Shown here: piece after piece, positions 46,756 through 58,633 of the stretch
How the letters are laid out: each line of letters starts with the position of its first letter
How positions within the stretch are numbered: position 1 is the first letter of the stretch
Source of the DNA: Ophthalmolycus amberensis
Lineage: Eukaryota; Chordata; Actinopteri; Perciformes; Zoarcidae
Direction of reading: 5' to 3'
DNA: 64,000 nucleotides
Assembly: GCA_024529925.1 (NCBI GenBank)
Contig: JAFEUB010000716.1
Span: 1,409,501-1,473,500 of the forward strand
Program-made: the position numbers and the translations under genes
The notes under the pieces: model-generated
Database searches by the model: none
Told to the model about the DNA's origin: nothing
The model's input: only the letters and a program-made list of their open reading frames with translations

Positions 46756-47987
46756 GGAAGAAAAATATGACTGGACCATATAGGTTAATGAGTAGACTCA
46801 AGATGAATGTACATTCCTCATATTTGGCTCCATTTTTAAATTGCAGCCATATTCTCTCTTGTGGTGTTAACTTTGTCTGCTAATGAATACATGTGAAGAA
46901 AACCCATCGGTGTGCTTATTGGTGTGATTGTGATTGTGTGTCTGTGCTTACACACCTTTCTACTGCATCATACAATCACACACAACATACAATTCTCAAC
47001 ACTGTAGAGTCACCAGACTGTGACCGGTTTTACTGAGGCAGAGCCCGGGTTGATACGGGTGTTTCACTCACATGGTGTTGATTCCAATTACACCAGCAAG
47101 TTTGAGATACACAAAGGAACCGTGCATTTGCAAACAGCCTGCGTTGTAATTTGATGCCCCCCCCCCCCGAGTGGATGTGTTGTTGGTAACATCATCCTGT
47201 CGTAAGTGTCAGATCAGTTTGAGACAAAAGGAACATTTAATTTCAAGCTGCAGAACGGGCAACATATAACCGCCACAATACATTGTGTGTCATCACCAAG
47301 CTCTGTGAGGTGTTGCAGGAAAAATGAAACAGGAACAGGCCTGCTAATTGAAGCGGTCACGCTTCCTGGTTTCCATTAGGGTAATTGGCATATCTATTTA
47401 GAACATACATATTTTGTGCAAAAATGTGCAACTGAGCTGTAAATGACGTATGAAAGCTATATAATGTGCCACAGCCAACAGCTACAAGCCATTAGTTCAA
47501 GAAATCCTTTAACATGTTTCCCAACTTATTCAACCGATTATCTGCAACCTGATCAGGGCCTTGAAACACACTTTAAATGTACGGTAGAAAGATACACTGG
47601 ATACTGGATACTGGATTAGAAAGGTTTTACAATTAAGTAGCTGTGCTTGTATGGAGTAAGGTGCTAAGTCCTGCAAAAGGACAAATTAAAAAAAGCATAG
47701 TGAAAAAATCTTGAGCTAATGACGTAATGGGGCAGAATAAAACAATAATGACGCAGTAATGGATCTTATCCATGTACAATGATGAGGTTAGAGGGCTATA
47801 CATTCTCAATAATTAGGTGGTATCAGTACAGACTGAGAATAATAATGAAGATAATATTATGGTTAGTCAATATCTTGTGAAAATATGTGGTAATAATTGG
47901 GTCATGCTTTCATAATTTGTGCAGGATAGAACACTCAGTGTACCAATGTAATACATTCAACTCTTCTTAGACAGCCGTAACGTACAG
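46756..47987. other. Unassigned stretch with minor repeats
   Basis: Contains a poly-C run at 47157-47168 and a small GGATACT repeat near 47598-47615. 47340-47410 (CTGCTAATTGAAGCGGTC, GGGTAATTGGCATATC) may be a short CNE. No gene. Confidence 0.45.
47157..47168. repeat. Poly-C tract, 12 bases
   Basis: Uninterrupted C run. Confidence 0.95.
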
Positions 47988-48250
47988 GGATGGGCATTTC
48001 AAGCAATGATGAGTTCAAATGAAGTGCGGTGACCTCCGGCTCCCCCGAAAAAAAGGTTTGAAAAAATGTGTTTTACGAAGCTCGAACACATCAACCAGCT
48101 GAAACTGCAGGGGGGGCACACTGCCACGAAATAGGATCAAAAAGAACGTGGCACACACGTTTTAGCGGTGTAGTATTGTTACTACGACGCTGTGTCAATC
48201 GCTATACCCCGGAGTTCAACTATAATGAGTCAGGCCTATCATTTTCATGT
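47988..48250 (+). mobile_element. Possible hAT-type relic (5' end only)
   Basis: The segment opens with CAGGGATGGGCATTTC, a form used by several fish hAT elements at their ends. It is followed by CpG-bearing sequence (GACCTCCGGCTCCCCCG, CTACGACGCTGTG) unlike its surroundings. No opposite terminus or target duplication could be found, so the right boundary is arbitrary. Confidence 0.28.
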
Positions 48251-49269
48251 TGATGTAAGGCAGGGGGCTAGGTCAGTAGTGCCTTTGTGCTAGAATTACG
48301 AAGGTCTTTGTTGTTAATTTCTCTTCAGGACAGTAGGGCCATCTCGAACCTGACGTATCATTATTATGATTCTATAATGTTTCTGTTCTGTCAAAGGTAT
48401 CCGTTAAGTTCTCAAAACACCTTTTTGCTGCTGCCAATTGCGGTGAGCTGGCACTCTGCAGTGTCCTGGCTCACTCTTGCATTCCTTTGAACTCTCGGTG
48501 GAGATCTCCTATCAGCAGTCACCTGATGTTGCTGGTCTAATGGCTGGGATGACCCTGTGGAAACGGGCGTGGTGCCACCCTGGATCTTTCCCATCTGCTC
48601 TGTACAGGGTACAGAGAGCATTATCTAGTGGTGCCCTTGAAAGGAAATGGGATCAAACAAGCTCTGTGACCAAGGATAGGCTCAGACAGAGAGATTAGAA
48701 CACGCCAGCCAAGGACAACACGTTTGAAAAAGTGGATACAAGGTTTTAAATAAACAACACTCATTAAAGCTGCAATACCAGAGCCTTCCAGAAGGGCTGG
48801 CTGCCATCCAAAAAGCTGAAAACTCAATTAAGTCCAGCCCGCAACTTAATTAGCCTATATTCATTTTGGATTCTAGTAAAATAGTTTTGATTAACATGGT
48901 GTGATTCGCTCTGCGTGTACATTTTATGACCATTAGCTCCTGCTTTAAAACAATGCGATCCATGATGATAGAGAAACTGTGTCTGTATAAGTCCCACGCA
49001 TGCTCAGCTGAGAGGTTGTGTCCTGACGGGAAACAGCAGAGAGTCGTTTTCGTTGTTCGACAAATAATAGCAAGGTAATTGATGAGAAAACACATTAAGA
49101 ATTGCATTGAATGCACAGACAGGGGACGAAAACACCAGTGCAAGGATGCTGCTAAAGGCACAATTGTATTTCTTTTCTTGTTGGTTCTCTTGGCAATGCT
49201 GGGAAATGTAGCCCTGCAGTTTACATACCTCTTCTATTTGTTAGTAATAATGTATAGAAATTAAAAAAT
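48251..49269. other. Unassigned non-coding stretch
   Basis: No gene. It may partly be old transposon sequence between two suspected hAT relics. No termini assigned. Confidence 0.4.
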
Positions 49270-49371
49270 GTAATGCATCAAGATGAAGCGATAATCGCTT
49301 TATCATCGCATCGTAGCCCTCTGAATCGGAATCAAATCAAATCGTGAGCGACCTAGAGATTCCCGCCCCTA
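49270..49371 (-). mobile_element. hAT-like transposon end fragment
   Basis: Read on the minus strand from 49371 it begins TAGGGGCGGGAATCTCTAGG and runs through TCACGATTTGATTTGATTCC and GGGCTACGATGCGATG. I recall this pattern as the terminus of an abundant fish hAT-like family, one base off the usual CAGGGGTGGGAATC. Only this end is visible. The rest of the element is missing or too decayed, and the interior boundary is approximate. Confidence 0.6.
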
Positions 49372-50440
49372 CCTCCTGCACCTAGTTAGTGTTGCTAATG
49401 AAGGATTGGACAGTGGCCATTCTAGGGCGGGTCTTAGCAGAGGGTCAGTGATCATCAGTGAGCATTAAACAGCCCCACTGAAAGCTCTACATTTGTCGCA
49501 GAACGAAAGAATGAATTATCCTTATTTATGCTGTGCATTTTACAGTGGAGCCATTTTTAAAGTGCACTGCAAACACACACTAAAACCTTTGTTTCATTTC
49601 TTTGAATAAGAGTGCATTCATAAAACAATACATTAAGCATCACTGTGGCATGATAGACACGACAGTGAAGGTGTCAAAAAAATAAAAAAATAAGGTCTAA
49701 TTATTCTAAATAACATAAGTTCTGATCAGTCAGTAGGGGTGGTTTTAAAATATCAATAGCTATTTACAGACTGAGAGGGGTAAGAAGAATGTTTTGGGCT
49801 TTTTACGGCCAAAAATGTTCTGTGCCCAGACCCCCTTAGCTGGCTACCTTTTCCCACTGGATAGCTGCAGCGTTTCTTTGTAAGGATACACTATTTGACC
49901 AATAGGGGTCACAGAAACTCAAACCTTATCTGCTACCACGAGTAGCACCATCTTTATGGGTGCACCCCCATTTTTTTTGCATTGCGCAAACACACAAGGA
50001 TTCATGCTTTCACACTGTTCCATTGATCGGCAGTTATTGACATTAGTGGGCCAACAAATGCAGCAATTCACCAACAACTACAGTGAAGAAGAAGCAAGCG
50101 AAAATGCATGTAAAAGATGCTCATCTTTCAGTATTAAGGAAATTGGCTTTGCAAATGTTTTATAAAAAAGGTAAGAAACTCATTCAACAGCTTTGACAGA
50201 CTTCGAAGATACACAAAACGCATTTTGGTGAGAAACAGGTAGTTCTTTCATTCAATGTTCATTTATAAATAACATCACCCACACACAAAATATTCAAAAC
50301 CAGACCTTGTGCTGTAATTGTTTACATAATTTTGGCAGGGTTCAGCCTTTTCTTTAAGCAACTGTTCATTCGCTGCCTAAGACTCTCATTGTGCTGGTTG
50401 GGTACACTATTCTTTTCTCTTCTTTCCTCGCATGTGGAGG
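49372..50440. other. Unassigned non-coding stretch
   Basis: No gene. Sequence at 49735-49990 reads like an old repeat but cannot be assigned. Confidence 0.4.
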
Positions 50441-50675
50441 CAGCTATCTGAAGCGTCCACGCCGGTGGATTATCCCACTAACCACCAATCCTTTTGCAAC
50501 AGTTGAGAGGATGAGAGTGCCTGTTGGATCACCTCCAGGGCCCGCTGGTGCCTCTTCTTCTACACCCCTTCCAGAGCAGCTCCAGGCTGAGGACCCCCCC
50601 ATCTCATCATCCACTCTGTGCCATCGCTCGGTCCAGGCCACACCCCAGCAGCGACTGGCAGAGGCAGTGTTCTGA
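50441..50675 (+). other. Exon-like GC-rich stretch, unrecognised
   Basis: After a pyrimidine-rich tract and GGAGGCAG (an acceptor-like site at about 50443), one frame is open to a stop at 50673-50675. It encodes a basic segment (KRPRRWIIPLTTNPF) followed by Pro/Ser/Ala-rich low complexity. Local GC content is clearly above the surroundings. No domain is recognised and no partner exon is seen, so this is a possible terminal exon or a chance ORF. Confidence 0.22.
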
Positions 50676-51925
50676 AGCCTTCGCAAGGCTAAAGGGGCGA
50701 AACTGCAGGCCCAGATGGTTTTCCTTTATATTGGTCTGTCCGTCTGTTTGTCTGTCATCTGCCAAGTCTAGCTTCTTTGCATCTGTTTTCTGCTCCAGAC
50801 ATTAGCTTGCACCTGTCGGGACAGCGCAGGTGGAAGTTCAACTAGCTTCAACATACAGAGATGGGGGGGGGGGGGGGGCGCATGCATGCCACATGCAGTT
50901 ATGTTAAGATACAGATGGACAGCCACAATTATCACATGTGCATGTATGCAAATACAAACATATATGCATGTTAAACCGTAAAAAAAACACCTGCTGCTAA
51001 GATATAGAGAAACACTCCCACACACATCCTGTAGACGCCCGGAACACACTTACTGTATCTCGTCCCTCACACTGTCCCACCCACACAAGCTATCCTCAAC
51101 ACTCACATCTGAGCTGTGTGTGAGGTCTGTCTCCATTCACTCATTTAGAAGTGGGCCCCCGGAACGTTGCACACACATGGTAATGCCTGAAAACAACAAA
51201 GCCAACGATGAGGAGATGGTGCTCTCTTTAAAGCCATGTGCAATCAGCCTGCAGGGCTTTAGTTTAAACAATGCTTAATCAGACAAAATAACTGAGGGGG
51301 ACATGGTAAGAGTGAGAAATGGTGGGACTGGGAGATGGAGATTAAAGAGGGTTGTGTGTGTGCCCACATCAGACAGATGATTGGACAAAGATGTCTCAGA
51401 TGCCCCTTCAGTCATCTGCTTTTGACTGGTTGTCTTAACATAGAGGTTTAATAAGTGGACAGGGTAGACGTCTCTGAAAGCGACTCTGTGGATAAACTGT
51501 GTAAATATCTCCATGAGTACAATCACACTTTTAAAAACACTGCGCTGGCCTTGTGCAATTAACACCGGAGGCTGTCAAATCAATTCTAGGAAATTAGCTC
51601 GCACAAAGAGGACAAAAGCAGGAAAAGAATAAGAAGAAAGATCTGAATAGTTTAAAGACTAAAGTTTTAGGCAAATTTACTAGATATGCTGGTGTATGTT
51701 TTCTAAAACAAACTTATTTAACGCTGATTTATATGCCGTTTTTTAGCCGAGACCTTAATGCCTCCACCAGTCACAGTAGGAATGGACAGATTGGCTTCTA
51801 ATGGTTATCCGATACTATACCTATGTGTTGTTTAATAAGGTGAACTGACCTTTCATCACGGTTATAAATCAATGACATTCTCCCACATTGAAGCACTGCA
51901 TGCAAATGCATATTATTATCTCCCC
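50676..51925. other. Unassigned stretch with poly-G run
   Basis: Includes the G16 tract at 50863-50878, short GTCT repeats near 50740-50757 and scattered CA-rich sequence. No gene. Confidence 0.45.
50863..50878. repeat. Poly-G tract, 16 bases
   Basis: Uninterrupted G run followed by CGCATGCATGC. Confidence 0.95.
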
Positions 51926-51965
51926 ACGCACGCACGCACGCACACACACACACACACACACACAC
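51926..51965. repeat. (ACGC)n then (CA)n compound microsatellite
   Basis: Four ACGC units grade into perfect CA repeats. Confidence 0.95.
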
Positions 51966-52259
51966 CAAAGGCAACATATTCACAAGAAGTCAAATCTTAA
52001 GATTAATTCCGTACACACATTTCAAGGCCCCACGTTCATACATGTGCTTCTCACCTTTCATACACACTCTCACGAACAAAGTGCCTTCAACCCCAGTGGG
52101 CAGTGATAAAATAAAAATAAAATTCATCTCCTGTTGCTCCGGTGCAGTGTGGTATAAAAAGGCCTCCGGAATTATCTTGGTAAGTGGTGAGGGGTGAAGC
52201 AGAAATAGATGAAGCAAGATTGCGTTTGATTGCAGGTAAATATGTTTGTGTCCGGGGCC

Positions 52260-52500
52260 TTTGATGGTGCTTTTGAAAGAACCTGTCTGGCCTTTCATTC
52301 TGTGATTCAAATTCTACTGCCAAGGCATAATGGCCGAGGAACAGCTCTGTAATGAAGGCATTACCAGCAGCAGAATAGAGTAACAACTGTAATGTCCAGA
52401 TTCCACTCATTTACCTCCCACATAATACTTCACCTCACCCCACAGCAGCGGCAATAACGGCAAAATCACAGCTAATGCCATCTCATCTGTCAGAGAAAAC
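52260..52500. promoter_or_regulatory. Candidate conserved non-coding element
   Basis: Repeat-free block with TTCTGTGATTCAAATTC, GGCATAATGGCCGAGG, TCTGTAATGAAGGCATTACC (partly symmetric TAATG/CATTA) and CAGCTAATGCC. Style-based inference. Confidence 0.38.
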
Positions 52501-53400
52501 AATATAAAAACAATGTATTTCTTATTACTCTGTCTCGCTTGCTCCCACTCTCTTTCTCTCTGCTTGATCACTATAAGTACAACCCTAAAGCACAACAGAG
52601 TGCTTCCACTGCCGACATAAAGTGGCGGCGCTTCTTCTCTTGCTGCTGTTCATTCTCCAAATCGGAATTTGTTTTTGCATCATCAACACAAAAGAAAAAG
52701 CGATAAACACTCACTGTGTGCCGAGACATACTTTCTCCTCATGGGCCCTGCCACAGGCCCAGATGGAAACATAGGTCCACACACCGCTGTGTCTCATTGT
52801 GAGGGGTGGGTGCAGGGGAGGGAGGGTGTATTTGGGATACGTTCCCTGCCTCTCTAATAAGCCACCGGCTTGATGCCACTGCTCTCCTGCATGAGAGGAG
52901 ATAAGAACTGGCAGAGCAGTGGTGTGGGCTCCCATTGAAACCCAGTTTGCTGCTAAGCCCCCTCACAGCCCCCCAGCAGAACCTCAAAATGCACACACAC
53001 ACCACCAACACCACACATGTGCACCTAGACACGTGCACCTACACACACAGGCTACAAAGGCAGCCCCCAATGAGGTAACATTGTGATTACAGATGCAAGA
53101 GCACAGACAGCGCGTTGGGAATATGAGGTGGAAGGAGAGAGCGAGAGAGAAAGGAGAGGGAGAAAATAACAAGTATGAAGTCCACTGAGACAGCATTAAA
53201 AAAGCACAATGCTCCGCTTGCTGTTCAAAAAGAGTGAGACTACTGAACTGAGGAATCTCTACTTTTTTTTCCTTCCTTTTGCAGCCTTTTAAAAATACCA
53301 AACCAGCGAGACTCATCCCACCCTCATTTATTATCTTTCCTTTTTTATATAAATATATTTTTACATGCTTCAGCAACAGTAAGAATTACATTATTGAAGA
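52501..53400. other. Unassigned non-coding stretch
   Basis: Contains a short CA/CACC repeat patch (52990-53050). ORFs of 99-130 codons on the minus strand translate CA-repeat and pyrimidine-rich sequence. Confidence 0.45.
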
Positions 53401-53570
53401 GCAGTTTTGAATTTGCGAGGGCAAAGGGGATGTCATTTGCATATCAAACCATGTCTTTCAGGCCACATGGGAGTCGAGTTCTCTTCTGTAATTGTTTGAG
53501 ATTAACCCCATGCAAATGGAGCAGATGCCAAACTCCAATAAATCAGCACTTATAAGAGAGCCTTCATCTG
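53401..53570. promoter_or_regulatory. Candidate conserved non-coding element with octamer
   Basis: Contains GTCATTTGCATATCAAACC, in which ATTTGCAT spans 53435-53442, plus CCCCATGCAAATGGAGC about 70 bp downstream, an inverse-orientation octamer-like ATGCAAAT. The pair of opposed octamer sites is suggestive of POU-factor input. Confidence 0.42.
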
Positions 53571-56500
53571 TGGTAGACATTGTTGTGAAGGCCAATCCAA
53601 ACCTTCCACACCCGGTCGTCAGTAATTGCGAAACTGTTGCGTATCCATCTGTGGAGTGTTTTGTAAAAGGAAAGAGAGGAGTCAGCTTTTATATTGGAGG
53701 AAGGCTGAAGGGCCACTTGCTTTTGTCGAGAATTCTATCACCTCGTTAGCACATTTACCAGCGAGTGACCATCAGCTGTCAGCCGTAAAAAATCAGCTGC
53801 CCGAGGCCTGCATCAACTGGCTTTTCTCTCTGTGTCTGCATTCACTTGCAAATATTCTGGTAATAGACTAACAATCAAGCTTCTTACATAGCTGACAATG
53901 GTGACTGTGGATCCCTTCATCAACCAAAGTGTGTGGATGCCTGTTTTCACAGCAGGTGTTGCCAAAAGCCTAAATGTGCAAACTTTAGGCCTGGCTTTGT
54001 ATTTGCCAGACAGAAATGAAATAAGAAAAGTACACCTTTCCTTTTAGAGCGAGTGTTGAATTCTCGGTTTGTAAAGCAAGGATGGTGGTGAAATAATGAA
54101 GAATGAAAGTGTTCACAAGATTGGGTTACGAAGTGAGCTATGATGCAGCAGAATGATGAATCCGTTATCACGGAGAGTGGCAGCGTGGATTTTATTGATG
54201 AAGACAAATCTTCCGTTATTTCAGAATTTGAGGGTAAAATGCAACAAGAACAGTTTCCCATGTCATCTCACAGAACAGTAGCTCCATTTATACAGAAGGA
54301 AAGTAAAAACTTGTTGCTGTACTCTAGTCATGGTGGAACAGATCTGGGCCGATTCCAAACTACAGTAGTACAGTGTTATGCCATGCAGCTTTATGTTCTT
54401 CCAGATGGGCAGGTTGTAAAGAGCCAGAGGCATCCAGAGCAGTGCAGCTTTGTGAGAAGCTTGTAAATGCAAGGCACTCCGGATTAATGCTTACATACTA
54501 ATTATATATTCGAGAGCATAGCTTGCATAGCTGAATAAATGTAATGTGTAGTGAGCTGAAAGGTATAATGTTTTGTATTTTGGTTGATTTTTTGGATTGG
54601 ATTGGTTCTCTGTTTTTAGGATCACGTTAATAACTGTTTTATGGTCATAGCTATTTTTCGAGATGTATATTAAGAAATTAGGATTATCTGAGATTTTGTT
54701 GGAAAAGAAAATTTGCTCTATGTTTATTTGTTCACATATGTGTTTGGAGCCGCTACATGGTGGCTATTATTGTCATTCAGTTTTGCTGTTTGGACGTAGG
54801 GAATTGCAATTGGATAAAGACTTATTTGCTATGTGACGTCAATCGAACCTGTAAAGCAACAAAATAGACATTTACCGACATGTAACTGTCACAGATTGTG
54901 TCTTGGACTGTAACAAATGATGTACGTTATTTTCAGTTTTCACTTAGAAGAGTGAGAGCATCAGGTAAAAACATTTATGAATGCTGGAAAAAGAAGCCTA
55001 AAGAGGTTAGGGTGAAAATCGAGTTGTGCAAATATGTATCATACTGTACTTAAAGAGTGAAGTCAGATCAACAGAAACGGGGACGTTTGAAGCGGTGTAT
55101 TTACTGTAGAGGTCTTAAACGGTGTAACATGTGTTAGCCTGATACCCTGCACTAGTGTCTTTGGCAGTAGACCGTTTTTAAGGGCCATACTGACAGTCTA
55201 AAGCAGGGAAAATCCCCCCCAGGAATTCCCCTAATACTAGAACCTCTGAGAGGGCTGGAAGGGGGAGAGCGAAACTGAATGGTTGTAGGCAGAGCAAAAA
55301 CAGTGCGATTGAGGAAAAGAGAGCTGCCTAGAGGAAACCATACAGGGAAATTTATAGCGGCTGTAAGAAGCAGGAAAAAAAACACATCGATTTTGAGGAT
55401 TTAGTAACCCAGCCTAGCTGTCAATATTCCCAGGTCTCAGAGCCAACCTGAGCATGAGTCCATGCAGAGCTGTCAGATGGAGAGTAAGAGGCTGAAAACA
55501 ACTTAAAGTAACACTAGTAGGAGGAAACTTTGCTGTGCCATTTCTTTAGATGGAGATAGATATCTACGTGACAGATGCCAAATAGTACACCACTGTCTGT
55601 AAACAGAACCATCACAGGTGCTGTCTCTATGACGCAGGCTCCGTTACCCAACTGACTTCATTGAGTAGAAAAAGGTAGAACGTGATTAAGACTGGAAAAA
55701 GAAGACATCACTGATTAGAGGGTAAGGAAAAAAAGGGTGCTCAAATGTCAAAAAGACCTCAATGATTCAAGAATGTCATTGCATATGGCTTTTTAATTGA
55801 ATGTCATTACATGTAGAAACCATGTCACAGAAATTGAGCATTATAGCATATGGGACCATCAACCGAACCATGTGAATTATCTCGATGGAATGATTAAGCT
55901 TTTTAGGTTTCAGTCTAGCTCTTTAAAGCTGCATTTACGGCCACTTTTCAGACTGTACATTTGAATTAAGCTGAACATTTGCTGAAAGCAAATTCAATCA
56001 TACTTTTGGAACATCTTATGACAAGGTCGACATGTGATGTCTCAGTCTCAAGCCTCGGCTATACTCCCAAACGGATGCAACGGACCCCGGCAGACCCTGC
56101 CAGACCCTCACACACTCGTGGAGGTGTTAAGTATAACTTTGGCTTCACGGTGCTGTATGACACTAACTCCTCTCCCGTTACAAAACTAATTTGTTCAGCC
56201 AATTCACTTTTATGTTTTTGTTGCTAGTGCAGAAAGATGTACCAGATTTAGAAGATAACTGTTTTTTAGTATACAAGTTCTGCATTCACTTAGAAATGTT
56301 GACCGTGAAATCTTTACAGCCTCGTATATGGAATTTAAATCTTGCCAAATCTGTTTTCTGTATATGTGTCCATTGCTGGTGCCCTCTCTGTGTGTGGCAG
56401 AGCTCAGCCGAGCCAGCCTCGATCCTGGCACGGGCCACTGCCAGGGAGAAAAGCAGGCCTGAGCCAACTCCCTCTGCAGCTGTCAGGCTCTCTGAAAAGT

Positions 56501-56600
56501 GGTCCCGGAAACCGTCAGAGGGGTCCCAAAACACTTGTGGGCTGCATGACGGCAGCCCCGTGGCCGACGTTACACAAACACAGATAAATAGGGATGCATT
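53571..56600. other. Long unassigned non-coding stretch
   Basis: About 3 kb. ORFs of 104-144 codons (for example 54140-54466 and 56191-56625) lack domains, although 56390-56560 is noticeably GC-rich. No mobile element termini seen. Confidence 0.4.
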
Positions 56601-56860
56601 GTTATGGAAGTGCAAAGCAGACTAAATAAAATTCATGCGGGCAGAATTGTCCCTCTGCATAATATGCTTCGGGCAGACTTAATAATAATGTGCTTTAATA
56701 CACCGATCCTCCCATTCATCAAGTGTGCCTTCATGCCTGCTGATACAGCACATGGTCCACAACTTCAATCCATCCCATCAATTATGCAAAGGATTTGTCA
56801 CATCAATATCCAATACTTTCCTAAACTTTACATTATTTTTAATATTCTTCGTTAAAGCGT
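56601..56860. promoter_or_regulatory. Candidate conserved non-coding element
   Basis: Repeat-free, with AAATAAAATTCATGCGGGC, CTGCATAATATGCTTC, GACTTAATAATAATGTGC and CATCAATTATGCAAAGG. Confidence 0.43.
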
Positions 56861-58403
56861 CTTCTTATAGGTGGTGAAGTCCCTAATGCATCATCCCCTG
56901 CCCTTACTGGCACAGAATGCACACAGAGCTTCATGTTCAGTAAAGTGTTGTTAATAATGTATGCAATATAATATTATTGTATGCAGCCGGTTTCTTATTG
57001 TAAATCAATAAACGGACCATTTTTTGTGGAAGGGAGAAAAGAAAAATACCTAAACGTAAACACAAAAACATATATATGCACACATGCATCACGAAATAAT
57101 GTGGTTGACTTGTCGTTGGTGTGTATATTTAATGGTAAGATGTCCAGTCCTATAATTATTCAGGTCCTTTGCAATGATTCAGTATTCTTTTGCTTTCCTC
57201 GACTTAGAAGAAGTACACAGAAGAGAGAGATTGCCAGGAAAAACAACTTATAAAATCATTCAGTCCCTCCTTAGCCTAGTTTGTGATGGTAAAAACTTCT
57301 CTCCCACTGACTAGCCAGAAGGGAGCAAGTGTAAAGCCGTTGACTCATCAGTTTAGGCAAGACAAAAAGCAAGAGAGCAATCGGGGGCAGGCAGCTCATA
57401 GACACCTCCGGGCCCCCGTCTTGTGTCAAGGCACCCGTCACCTCGCCAGCTATTTCCTGCTGCAGCGTACACACACTTAATGCCCCAACTCCCGTCCCTC
57501 CAGTCCTCCCTGCATCCCCTCCTTCATGGGGCCCCATGGCCGTCATGCATATCAATGCTTTATGAGAGATGGAGGGGAGGGAACGAGGGATTGGGAGAAG
57601 TACAGAGGCAGAGAAGGCACGGAGGGAGGATTGGGCAGTGCAGTGAGGCCTAGGCAACAGTCGGAATCAATCAAGTCTGCAGGATTACTGCTCCACTGAG
57701 TTGTGATCAATAGATCCTGAACACTATCCCCTGCTAGGAGGGCTGACAGGGTAAATGAGGGTTCGAAAGCCGCGTCCCACCCACCTCCCTCATCCCATCC
57801 CGATCCTCTCTGTCCATTGCTCTCTCTCTCTCCCTCCTCTCAGTCACCACCCTTCCTTTGGTTAATCTTGAATACGAAAAGCAAAGAGACAAAGATGCCG
57901 TTTTTGTTGCTAGTGAAGAGGGCAAAGACTTGTTCTTGGTCCAGTGGTTTTTAACAATGCCAGAGGAGTGTTGCATATTCAGCTGAAAGGAACATCTAGC
58001 CCCTGCCCCGGGGCCTTTGTACCTCTGGGTGCACTGCTTTCCTTTCTGAGGATTTTTGCGAAGCGAGCGAAGAGCCTTGTGATATTCAAATGATACAGGC
58101 ATCTGATCTGATGAACAAAGTGTTTGGCTGATTGACAGCAAGGTTTCAGGCCCTGGCACCCATCTCCTCAGATGTCAGCAATGATGACTTTAAATTTTGT
58201 TCAAGGGAGATCACCCCTCCTCCCCGCTTCCTTGCTTGTGTACCAATGCACGTTCCCCTGCATGACCAGCAGATGGCAGTCCTGTTATCCCGATCCAGTG
58301 GTTTGAGCCTGTGCGCCTGCAGGCTGAGTTTTAGACTGTTCAGGGTCTAACTATGTGTAAAAGTATCCCAGTTCTCAAATGCCTGGCGGGTGAGAGAGTA
58401 AGA
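56861..58403. other. Unassigned non-coding stretch
   Basis: No supportable gene. 57480-57640 is GC-rich and purine/pyrimidine-skewed. Overlapping ORFs on both strands are chance products. Confidence 0.42.
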
Positions 58404-58416
58404 GGGGGGGGGGGGG
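58404..58416. repeat. Poly-G tract, 13 bases
   Basis: Uninterrupted G run after AGAGAGTAAGA. Confidence 0.95.
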
Positions 58417-58560
58417 CCAAATAACAGGTTCCCTGGCCCTGAGCCAACAAACTCACAAATGCTTGCACATGCTGCAACATAACAATAAAGCACACTATTC
58501 TTCTGTTGATAGGCAATCTGTGTTGCCATGAACATTTAGTCTAATAACTGTTACTGCCGT

Positions 58561-58633
58561 GTAAATGATGTCATAGGCCTGTCATTGTCCGTAAATGATG
58601 TGGCTGTCTTTGACGAGCCTTGTTGTAAATGAT
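58561..58633 (+). repeat. Three spaced GTAAATGAT motifs
   Basis: GTAAATGAT occurs exactly at 58561-58569, 58591-58599 and 58625-58633, starts spaced 30 and 34 bp (about three helical turns). It may be a degraded tandem repeat or a spaced binding-site array. Confidence 0.8.
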
